Assembly: GCA_045541455.1 (NCBI GenBank)
Contig: JAZQJA010000054.1
Location: forward strand, 1 to 44,580
Length of the DNA: 44,580 nt
Direction: 5' to 3'
From: RGIG9041 sp045541455
GTDB lineage: Bacteria > Bacillota > Clostridia > Oscillospirales > QAKW01
This document shows, piece after piece, positions 28,663 through 34,989 of the stretch (position 1 is the stretch's first letter; each line of letters begins with the position of its first letter). The notes under the pieces were generated by a model. That model ran no database searches. It was not told the DNA's origin and saw only the letters and a list, made by a program, of their open reading frames with translations. Position numbers and translations under genes: made by a program.

Positions 28663-28691
28663 TTGATTTTTGTAAAACTTTGTTGTAAAAT
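28663..28691 (+). promoter_or_regulatory. Predicted sigma-A-type promoter for pfkA
   Basis: TTGATT at 28663-28668 and TAAAAT at 28686-28691 with a 17-bp spacer, inside the 76-bp gap between dnaE and pfkA. The 8-bp word TTGTAAAA occurs twice, at 28670-28677 and 28683-28690, the second copy covering the -10 box. I see no terminator after dnaE, so pfkA may also be read from upstream. Confidence 0.5.
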
Positions 28692-28726
28692 CTTAAACGA
28701 TAGGTTTTAATTATTCGGAGGATAAA

Positions 28727-29698
28727 ATGGAAAATAAAATTAAAAAGATTGGCGTATTAACAAGTGGTGGTGATGCTCCTGGTATGAATGCTGCAATAAG
28801 AGCCATTACCCGTGCAGCTTTAACAAAAGGTATAGAAGTTTTAGGTGTTAATCGCGGTTATCAAGGCCTTATTGATGGTGATTTTATTCAGCTTAATTAC
28901 ACAAGCGTTTCCAGAATAATTAATAGGGGCGGCACTTTTCTTTGTTCAGCGCGTTGTGATGAATTCAGGTATGAATCCGGTATTAAAAAAGCAATCGCTA
29001 TGTGCAAAAAAAATGGCATTGACGGTATTGTAGCTATAGGTGGAGATGGTACATTTAGAGGTGCTGCTGATTTATCTGCAATGGGTGTACCTTGCATTGG
29101 TGTGCCTGCTACAATAGACAATGATATAGGAATCAGTGAATATACAATTGGTTTTGACAGTGCGGTCAACTGTGTTATAGAAATGGTTGATAGGCTTCGC
29201 GACACAATGGAATCACATCATAGATGTTCTGTAGTTGAAGTAATGGGCAGAAATGCAGGCTATATAGCACTGTATTCCGCTATTTCAACCGGCGCAACTG
29301 CTGTTGTAATACCTGAAATAGAATATAAATTTGAAGATGTTCTCGCTAAAATCAACGAAGCAAGAACAGCAGGAAAAACTCACTTTATAGTTATTGTTGC
29401 AGAAGGTGTTGGCTGCAGTGAAGAACTTGCAAAAAAAATCGAAGAACAAACAGGAATTATCACGCGTGCAACAATTCTCGGACATGTGCAACGTGGTGGT
29501 GCACCTACAGCTGACGACAGAGTAAAAGCTACATTAATCAGTCATTATGCAGTTGAATTATTAGTACAAGGCTATAGTAATAAAGTTTGTGGTATACAAA
29601 AGGGTAAATTAGTAAACTTTGATGTTCAAGAAGCTTTAAAAATCAAAAAACCGTTTCCTATGGACCTATATAAAGTATTTTTAGATACAAGTAAATAA
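28727..29698 (+). CDS. pfkA: 6-phosphofructokinase
   Basis: Phosphorylates fructose 6-phosphate in glycolysis. GGDAPGMNAAIR is near the N-terminus, GGDGT at 105-109 and PATIDND at 127-133 (D131 is the catalytic base), followed by VEVMGRNAGYIA and GHVQRGGAPTADDR. A Gly after the Asp of GGDG is typical of ATP-using rather than PPi-using enzymes. The residue corresponding to the Lys of PPi-PFKs is Ala here (usually Gly in ATP enzymes), so ATP use is likely but not proven. Length is 323 aa. GGAGG precedes the ATG. Confidence 0.96.
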   Translation: MENKIKKIGVLTSGGDAPGMNAAIRAITRAALTKGIEVLGVNRGYQGLIDGDFIQLNYTSVSRIINRGGTFLCSARCDEFRYESGIKKAIAMCKKNGIDGIVAIGGDGTFRGAADLSAMGVPCIGVPATIDNDIGISEYTIGFDSAVNCVIEMVDRLRDTMESHHRCSVVEVMGRNAGYIALYSAISTGATAVVIPEIEYKFEDVLAKINEARTAGKTHFIVIVAEGVGCSEELAKKIEEQTGIITRATILGHVQRGGAPTADDRVKATLISHYAVELLVQGYSNKVCGIQKGKLVNFDVQEALKIKKPFPMDLYKVFLDTSK

Positions 29699-29708
29699 TT
29701 TTAAAAAC

Positions 29709-29754
29709 AGTATTGATATTTTAATTTTTATAATATATAATATTAATACTTTTT
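29709..29754 (+). terminator. Possible weak AT-rich terminator after pfkA
   Basis: A 12-bp inverted repeat, arms 29709-29720 and 29739-29750 (one G-U pair, one G-C pair), with an 18-nt loop and a short T-run to 29754. It lies directly after pfkA and shares its bases with the tRNA promoter boxes. The stem is almost all A-U, so efficiency is doubtful. Confidence 0.3.
29713..29741 (+). promoter_or_regulatory. Sigma-A-type promoter for tRNA-Leu
   Basis: TTGATA at 29713-29718 and a perfect TATAAT at 29736-29741, 17-bp spacer, 13 nt before the mature tRNA 5' end. Predicted start is near 29748, leaving a short 5' leader for RNase P. The boxes fall in the two arms of an inverted repeat. Confidence 0.75.
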
Positions 29755-29841
29755 GCCGGTGTGATGGAATTGGCAGACGTGCTGGACTCAAAATCCAGTG
29801 GTAGCGATACCGTACCGGTTCGACCCCGGTCACCGGCACCA
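29755..29841 (+). tRNA. tRNA-Leu (anticodon CAA)
   Basis: Class II tRNA of 87 nt including an encoded CCA (29839-29841). The acceptor arm GCCGGTG pairs fully with CACCGGC at 29831-29837, with discriminator A. The anticodon stem CTGGA/TCCAG encloses loop CTCAAAA, giving CAA, which reads UUG leucine codons. A long variable arm (GGTA-GCGA-TACC) and a TTCGACC T-loop are present. CAA-reading tRNAs are typical i6A37/ms2i6A37 targets, so MiaA and MiaB encoded earlier in the window could modify it. Confidence 0.97.
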
Positions 29842-29847
29842 TATATT

Positions 29848-29876
29848 AAAGGCAATACATAATAGTATTGCCTTTT
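29848..29876 (+). terminator. Intrinsic terminator after tRNA-Leu
   Basis: Perfect 8-bp stem GGCAATAC (29851-29858) / GTATTGCC (29865-29872) around a 6-nt loop, flanked by AAA before and TTTT after. Readthrough would supply the downstream formyltransferase-like gene, for which no separate promoter is evident. Confidence 0.85.
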
Positions 29877-29902
29877 AATAATTTTATCAATTGGAGCACA
29901 AA

Positions 29903-30694
29903 ATGAAGATAGCTTACTTTGGTTTTGATTTGTTTTTTGATTGTTTGCAAACTATTTTTGACAATAATCATGAAATAATTAAAATTTTCACATGTAAAGT
30001 ATTTGAACCTTACGAGTCTAATAGAAAAGTTTTGAGTTTTTCAAATGAACATCACATACCAATTACCGATGAAAAAGTCAGTAAATTTATGATTGAAGAA
30101 CTTGAAACTGCCGGTTGCGAATTAATTATAAGTGCAGGATACTACTACAAGATACCGATCTCAGAAAAGATTATAGGTTTAAATGTTCATCCATCAATAC
30201 TACCGATTGGAAGAGGTCCTTGGCCTGAACCAAATGTAATTTTAAAAGGCCTGAATCATAGTGGTGTTACACTTCATAAACTTAGTGAAAAACTGGATGA
30301 AGGAGATATAATTCTTCAAAAAAAGTTTGATGTTGAATCCGATGAAAATTTAGAAACTTTAACAGAAAAAAGCAAAAAATATGCTGTTGAAGTTTTAAAT
30401 GAATTTTTAAAAAATGTGAATATCTGTTTGGGTAATCCCGTAAAACAACCATTTGGTGAATACTGGCCTGAACCTAGCATTGATGATATGAGCTTTGATA
30501 TCAACGATTCATACACAAAAATTAACACTATAACCAGAGCTTTTTATGGTTTTTGCTGTTATTTTAATACCGGTAATGAAATAATAAAAATAAAAAGAGC
30601 AAAATGTTATAAAACGGAGTTTGCCAATAAGGAAAATGACTGTATTAGTTACTCGATAAATGGTGGAGTTCTTATTGTATTAGATTTGGCTTGA
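29903..30694 (+). CDS. Formyltransferase-family protein of unknown substrate
   Basis: A 263-residue protein with the 10-formyl-THF-dependent formyltransferase fold. The catalytic triad of the family is present: N94 and H96 in LNVHPSILP and D132 in LDEGD, with the same N-to-D spacing (38) as in the Fmt encoded at 37876. The C-terminal part (about 180-263) resembles the Fmt C-terminal barrel, with YWPEPSIDD and YTKINTITRAF. Overall it diverges from Fmt (RGPWPEPN loop) and looks closer to sugar-nucleotide or amine formyltransferases; the substrate is unknown. The start at 29903 follows GGAG with a 6-nt gap. Its stop codon lies inside the glnA -35 box. Confidence 0.75.
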   Translation: MKIAYFGFDLFFDCLQTIFDNNHEIIKIFTCKVFEPYESNRKVLSFSNEHHIPITDEKVSKFMIEELETAGCELIISAGYYYKIPISEKIIGLNVHPSILPIGRGPWPEPNVILKGLNHSGVTLHKLSEKLDEGDIILQKKFDVESDENLETLTEKSKKYAVEVLNEFLKNVNICLGNPVKQPFGEYWPEPSIDDMSFDINDSYTKINTITRAFYGFCCYFNTGNEIIKIKRAKCYKTEFANKENDCISYSINGGVLIVLDLA

Positions 30695-30719
30695 CAACTC
30701 AAATTAAAACTAATATAAT
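30691..30719 (+). promoter_or_regulatory. Consensus sigma-A-type promoter for glutamine synthetase
   Basis: Perfect TTGACA at 30691-30696 and TATAAT at 30714-30719 with a 17-bp spacer. The -35 overlaps the stop codon of the upstream gene (30692-30694). Predicted start is near 30726, at the base of a hairpin with a T-run. Confidence 0.85.
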
Positions 30720-30725
30720 TTTTAT

Positions 30726-30763
30726 AGCACTTTGCTGTACCTCGCATAAGTGCTTGTTTTTTT
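30726..30763 (+). terminator. Terminator-like hairpin in glutamine synthetase leader (possible attenuator)
   Basis: AGCACTT (30726-30732) pairs with AAGTGCT (30748-30754), extended inward by TGC/GCA with one bulged T, and followed by TGTTTTTTT to 30763. It lies between a consensus promoter and the ribosome site AAGGAGG (30771-30777). It may terminate upstream readthrough, attenuate glnA, or both. No known riboswitch fold was recognised. Confidence 0.6.
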
Positions 30764-30781
30764 AGTTATTAAGGAGGACGT

Positions 30782-32869
30782 ATGAATATCCCTGAATTGT
30801 TTGGCTCCAATGTATTCAATGATAAAGAAATGCGCAAACGACTTTCTAGTGAAATCTATGAGTCTTTGTACAGTACAATTGAACAACACATGGAACTTGA
30901 TATTAAAATTGCCAATGAAGTAGCAAATGCCATGAAAGAGTGGGCTATTGAACGTGGCGCAACACATTATACACATTGGTTTCAACCAATGACAGGCATT
31001 ACCGCAGAGAAACACGATAGCTTTATTTCGCCAAGCTCTGATGGTGGCATAATTATGGATTTCAGCGGAAAAGAACTAATCAAAGGCGAATCTGATGCCT
31101 CAAGTTTTCCTTCAGGTGGTATAAGAGCAACATTCGAAGCGCGCGGTTATACAGCATGGGATCCCACTTCATACGCTTTTATTAAAGATGATTCTTTGTG
31201 TATACCTACCATTTTTTGTTCGTATACAGGAGAAATGCTAGACAAGAAAACGCCGCTGTTAAAATCAATTGAGTTAATTAGTGATGAAAGTTTAAGACTT
31301 GTTAAATTGTTTGGTTACGAAGATGTTAAGCGAGTAATACCAACAGTTGGAGCAGAACAAGAATATTTTTTAGTTGACAAAAAACTTTATGACAAAAGAA
31401 AAGATTTGATTTTTACCGGAAGAACGCTTTTTGGTGCAATGGCACCAAAAGGACAAGAAATGGAAGATCACTATTTCGGGGTCATTAAGCCTCGTGTGAA
31501 AGCTTATATGAAGGAGCTTGACGAAGAACTTTGGAAGTTAGGTGTATATGCAAAAACCGAACACAATGAAGCAGCTCCGGCACAGCACGAACTAGCTCCC
31601 GTTTATTGCTCTACCAACGTTGCAACAGATCATAATCAAATCACAATGGAACTTATGAAAAAAGTTGCCTTAAAACATGGTTTGGTATGTCTTTTACACG
31701 AAAAACCTTTCAAAGGGGTTAACGGAAGCGGAAAACATAATAATTGGTCTCTGTCGACAGATACGGGTATGAATTTATTTAAACCCGGAAAGAAACCATA
31801 CGAAAACAAGTTATTTCTTATATTTTTAGCAGCAGTAATACGTGCCGTTGATGAACATCAGGATTTGCTTAGATATTCCGTAGCAAGCGCCGGAAATGAT
31901 CATCGGTTGGGAGGAAACGAAGCTCCTCCTGCAATTGTATCTATCTATCTTGGTAGCGAATTAGAAAATATAGTTAATTGTATAGCAGATGGCATTCATT
32001 ATGATGGAATTTATGTATCTAAAATGCATACTGGACTTAATGTTTTGCCAGATTTCAAAATGGATACTGCTGACCGTAATAGAACTTCTCCATTTGCTTT
32101 CACAGGAAATAAATTTGAATTTAGAATGCTTGGTTCAGCATCCTCAATTGCATCTGCAAATATAATTTTAAATACTATTGTAGCTGATGTTATTTCCGAA
32201 TTTTCAGCAAGACTTGAGGGCACAAAAGACTTCAAAAGCGAAGTTGAAAAAATACTGCAAGAAACCTTTTCCAAACATAATAGAATTATTTTTAGTGGAA
32301 ATAATTATTCGGAAAAATGGATTGATGAAGCAAAAAACAGAGGACTTTTAAATCTTATAACTACTGTTGATGTTTTACCTTATTTGACTTTAGAAAAAAA
32401 CATAAAATTATTTGAAAAGCATAAAATTTTTACCGAAAAGGAACTATGTTCTCGCAGTGAGATTGCTTTTGAAAATTATGTTAAAACGATTAATCTTGAA
32501 GCTCTAACTATGATTGATATAGCTAAAAAAGATATTTTACCGGCAGTATTTAAATATTCCGGTACTTTGGCGGATGGTTTAGTAGCTAAAAGCAAAGTTA
32601 ATATAAACATTTATTATGATGCGGAAAAAATTGTTTTAGATAAAGTTGTTAGCCTTTGCAATGAAATGTTAGAAAATGTTTCTAAACTTGAAGCTGATTT
32701 AGAAAAAGTTCATCAGTTTACTAATATTATTGATCTTGCAAATTATTTTGCAAATATTATTATTACCGATATGAATGACATTAGAGAAAAGGCAGATTTG
32801 CTTGAAATGAATGTTTCTTCAATCGATTGGCCGTTTCCTGTATATTCAGATCTAATGTTCAACATATAA
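30782..32869 (+). CDS. Type III glutamine synthetase (GlnN type)
   Basis: ATP-dependent synthesis of glutamine from glutamate and ammonia. The 695-residue length identifies the large GSIII form rather than the 440-470 aa GlnA. GSIII signatures include SSFPSGGIRATFEARGYTAWDP, GAEQEYFLVDK (metal-binding Glu residues), the ammonia/glutamate region TEHNEAAPAQHELAPVY and the ATP-site NGSGKHNNWS at about 314-323. A C-terminal helical extension follows from about 480. AAGGAGG precedes the ATG. It is a single-gene unit between its own promoter and a strong terminator, with a hairpin in its leader that suggests regulation by transcript termination. Confidence 0.96.
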   Translation: MNIPELFGSNVFNDKEMRKRLSSEIYESLYSTIEQHMELDIKIANEVANAMKEWAIERGATHYTHWFQPMTGITAEKHDSFISPSSDGGIIMDFSGKELIKGESDASSFPSGGIRATFEARGYTAWDPTSYAFIKDDSLCIPTIFCSYTGEMLDKKTPLLKSIELISDESLRLVKLFGYEDVKRVIPTVGAEQEYFLVDKKLYDKRKDLIFTGRTLFGAMAPKGQEMEDHYFGVIKPRVKAYMKELDEELWKLGVYAKTEHNEAAPAQHELAPVYCSTNVATDHNQITMELMKKVALKHGLVCLLHEKPFKGVNGSGKHNNWSLSTDTGMNLFKPGKKPYENKLFLIFLAAVIRAVDEHQDLLRYSVASAGNDHRLGGNEAPPAIVSIYLGSELENIVNCIADGIHYDGIYVSKMHTGLNVLPDFKMDTADRNRTSPFAFTGNKFEFRMLGSASSIASANIILNTIVADVISEFSARLEGTKDFKSEVEKILQETFSKHNRIIFSGNNYSEKWIDEAKNRGLLNLITTVDVLPYLTLEKNIKLFEKHKIFTEKELCSRSEIAFENYVKTINLEALTMIDIAKKDILPAVFKYSGTLADGLVAKSKVNINIYYDAEKIVLDKVVSLCNEMLENVSKLEADLEKVHQFTNIIDLANYFANIIITDMNDIREKADLLEMNVSSIDWPFPVYSDLMFNI

Positions 32870-32907
32870 AATAAAAGCAGTTGCCATAGTGCAACTGCTT
32901 TTATTTT
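32868..32907 (+). terminator. Strong intrinsic terminator after glutamine synthetase
   Basis: Perfect 15-bp stem, 32870-32884 with 32891-32905, extended by A-T pairs to 32868/32907, with a 6-nt loop. The 3' side is U-rich (TTTTATTTT) and the 5' side A-rich, so it could act in both directions. Confidence 0.92.
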
Positions 32908-32910
32908 ATA

Positions 32911-32940
32911 TTGACAAAATGCATAATTATGCTATATTAT
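32911..32940 (+). promoter_or_regulatory. Sigma-A-type promoter for the yicC-remA-gmk run
   Basis: TTGACA at 32911-32916, four bases after the preceding terminator. The -10 is TATATT at 32933-32938 (16-bp spacer) or TATTAT at 32935-32940 (18-bp spacer). It is the only promoter I can identify for the genes from 32974 to the window end. Confidence 0.65.
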
Positions 32941-32973
32941 ATATATTAATATAATTAAATAGGAGCAATATGT

Positions 32974-33858
32974 ATGTCAGTTAAGAGTATGACCGGATAC
33001 GGTAGAGCATCAACGGTGCTTGACGGCAAAGAAATTAGTATTGATATCAAATCGGTCAATCACAGATACTTTGATTTTAATGCTAAAATACATAAGGATT
33101 ATCTGTTTTTAGAAGATAAAGTAAAATCAGCAGTTAATACAAGAATCTCTCGTGGTAAAGTTGATGTATTTTTGTTTTTCGATATAAAAGATAACTCTCA
33201 GTATGAAATCATTATTAACAAAGAACTTGCAGATGGTTATGCAAATGCTTTTAAGACATTAGGAAAATACTTAAAAATTAAAAATGATGTATCGACAACT
33301 TTTTTTGCAAGAGTACCTGATATTTTACAATTCAAAAAGAAATCGATTGATGAGCAAGAAATCGAAGAGAGCGTTATGAAAACATTGGAAGATGCCCTTG
33401 ATTCTTTTGACTCAATGCGAATTAAAGAAGGCGAAAAACTTTATAATTATATACTTACTAATTTAGACATTATATTAGACACTGTTGATAAAATCGAAAA
33501 ATTAGTGCCCGAATCAATTCAAACATATAGAGATAGACTTTCACAAAAAATGACAGAGGCGCTTGAGGGCAAAGATTATGATGAGCAACGACTTATAACC
33601 GAGGTTGCGATATTTGCAGATAAAATAGATGTCGGCGAAGAGACGGTAAGACTAAAAAGCCATATCTCCCAGTTTAAAGAATTAATGGAATGTTCGTCCA
33701 ACGCTATCGGCAAAAAGCTTGATTTTATTGTTCAAGAAATGAACAGAGAGATTAATACAATAGGATCTAAATGTAATTCTATTGAGATCACAAGACTTGT
33801 AGTTGACACAAAATCTGTAATTGAAAAAATCCGCGAACAAATACAAAACATCGAATAG
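32974..33858 (+). CDS. YicC-family endoribonuclease
   Basis: YicC proteins are endoribonucleases linked to RNA turnover and stress survival. The N-terminus SVKSMTGYGRA and the C-terminal DUF1732 segment (EMNREINTIGSKCNS and IEKIREQIQNIE) are typical. Length is 294 aa. GGAG lies 8 nt before the ATG at 32974; another ATG at 32970 is out of frame. It heads the yicC-remA-gmk-rpoZ-priA-def-fmt order known from Bacillus (yloC onward). Confidence 0.93.
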   Translation: MSVKSMTGYGRASTVLDGKEISIDIKSVNHRYFDFNAKIHKDYLFLEDKVKSAVNTRISRGKVDVFLFFDIKDNSQYEIIINKELADGYANAFKTLGKYLKIKNDVSTTFFARVPDILQFKKKSIDEQEIEESVMKTLEDALDSFDSMRIKEGEKLYNYILTNLDIILDTVDKIEKLVPESIQTYRDRLSQKMTEALEGKDYDEQRLITEVAIFADKIDVGEETVRLKSHISQFKELMECSSNAIGKKLDFIVQEMNREINTIGSKCNSIEITRLVVDTKSVIEKIREQIQNIE

Positions 33859-33866
33859 AGGTATTT

Positions 33867-34130
33867 ATGAGATTAATTAACATAGGTTTTGGCAATATGG
33901 TCAGCGCTTCAAGAGTTATTGCTATTATAAGTCCTGAAAGTGCTCCGGTTAAACGAATTATTCAAGAAGCACGAGAAAACAGAGTGTTAGTTGATGCCAC
34001 TTATGGCAGACGGACTCGAGCAGTCATTATTACCGATAGTGATCATGTGATTTTATCGTCAATCCAGCCGGAAACTGTGGCTAACAGACTTAATGACAGT
34101 TATGAAGCCGAGGATAGTGAAGATGAATAA
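33867..34130 (+). CDS. remA: RemA/DUF370 family DNA-binding regulator
   Basis: Small protein of 87 aa in the RemA/DUF370 family, an oligomeric DNA-binding activator of matrix and osmoprotection genes in Bacillus. Typical features are MRLINIGFGNMVSASRVIAI, SPESAPVKRIIQEA and the central DATYGRRTRAVIITDS. The C-terminus is acidic. Placement between yicC and gmk matches Bacillus. AGAGGT precedes the ATG. What it regulates in this organism cannot be told from the window. Confidence 0.9.
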   Translation: MRLINIGFGNMVSASRVIAIISPESAPVKRIIQEARENRVLVDATYGRRTRAVIITDSDHVILSSIQPETVANRLNDSYEAEDSEDE

Positions 34131-34725
34131 AGGTTTGCTTATCATATTTTCAGGCCCTTCCGGTGTAGGAAAGGGAACTGTGCTAAACGATGTATTTGCT
34201 ATTGACAATAATTTGGCATATTCTGTATCCTGTACGACAAGGCAACCAAGGCCTGGCGAAAAGCATGGTGGAGATTATTTTTATATTTCAAAACAAGAGT
34301 TTGAAGAAAAAATTAGCTCCGGCAAAATGTTGGAATATGCAATTTATTGTGATAATTATTACGGAACAAGTGCAGAATACGTTGAACAACAAAGAAGACT
34401 TGGAAAAGACGTTGTCTTAGAAATAGAAATACAAGGTGCCTTACAAGTTATGAAAAAGTGCCCTGACGCTGTAACTATTTTTATAGCACCGCCAAAAATT
34501 AGCGATCTTCTTTCGCGACTTAGGAATAGAGCGACTGAAAAAGATGAAATCATTTTGCAACGCGTTAGACGAGCCGAGGATGAATTGTCTTTTATGAGTA
34601 ATTACGAGTATGTTGTTGTCAATGATAAAGTTGAAAATGCTGTAAATAAAATTTGTGCTGTTATATCAGCTGAAAGAATCAAAAAAAATAAAAACAATAT
34701 TATACAAGAGGTGTGTTTAAAATGA
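34123..34725 (+). CDS. gmk: Guanylate kinase
   Basis: Phosphorylates GMP to GDP with ATP. P-loop SGPSGVGKGTV at the N-terminus, then SCTTRQPRPGEKHGGDYF for GMP binding and the lid region around RLRNRATE. Length is 200 aa from ATG 34123, chosen because AGGA lies 8 nt upstream. It overlaps remA by 8 nt and rpoZ by ATGA. Confidence 0.97.
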   Translation: MNKGLLIIFSGPSGVGKGTVLNDVFAIDNNLAYSVSCTTRQPRPGEKHGGDYFYISKQEFEEKISSGKMLEYAIYCDNYYGTSAEYVEQQRRLGKDVVLEIEIQGALQVMKKCPDAVTIFIAPPKISDLLSRLRNRATEKDEIILQRVRRAEDELSFMSNYEYVVVNDKVENAVNKICAVISAERIKKNKNNIIQEVCLK

Positions 34726-34967
34726 TGTTATATCCCGCTATCAACGATTTAGAAAAAATTACTCACAGCAGATATGCTTTGGTTATTGTTACAGCCAAAA
34801 GAGCAAGACAATTACTTGAGGCATCTGAAAATAACAAAACACAGTTAACAGATAAACCTGTAAAATTAGCAATTCGTGATATTGCAGAAGGCAAAGTAAC
34901 CTGCAAAACAGCTGAAGAAATCAAGTTAGAACTTGAATCTGTGAAGGAATCAGACACGGAAGAGTGA
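34722..34967 (+). CDS. rpoZ: DNA-directed RNA polymerase omega subunit
   Basis: Omega assists folding and assembly of the beta' subunit. The 81-residue product has the conserved helical core INDLEKITHSRYALVIVTAKRARQL, the KPVKLAIRDIAEGKV region and an acidic C-terminus. The start forms ATGA with the gmk stop and is served by AGAGGTG at 34708-34713; a second ATG follows directly. An upstream GTG overlaps the ribosome site and was not chosen. coaBC, often next, is missing. Confidence 0.93.
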   Translation: MMLYPAINDLEKITHSRYALVIVTAKRARQLLEASENNKTQLTDKPVKLAIRDIAEGKVTCKTAEEIKLELESVKESDTEE

Positions 34968-34989
34968 TTATTTAAAGTGAGTGAATGGT

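Noticed and set aside
29891..29902. TTG at 29891 as start of the formyltransferase-like gene
   Set aside because: It overlaps the GGAG ribosome site that serves the ATG at 29903.
30726..30763. ANTAR-type antitermination motif or glutamine riboswitch in the glutamine synthetase leader
   Set aside because: Only one hairpin, with a loop that lacks the A1/G4 hexaloop pattern, and no fold resembling the glutamine aptamer was recognised.
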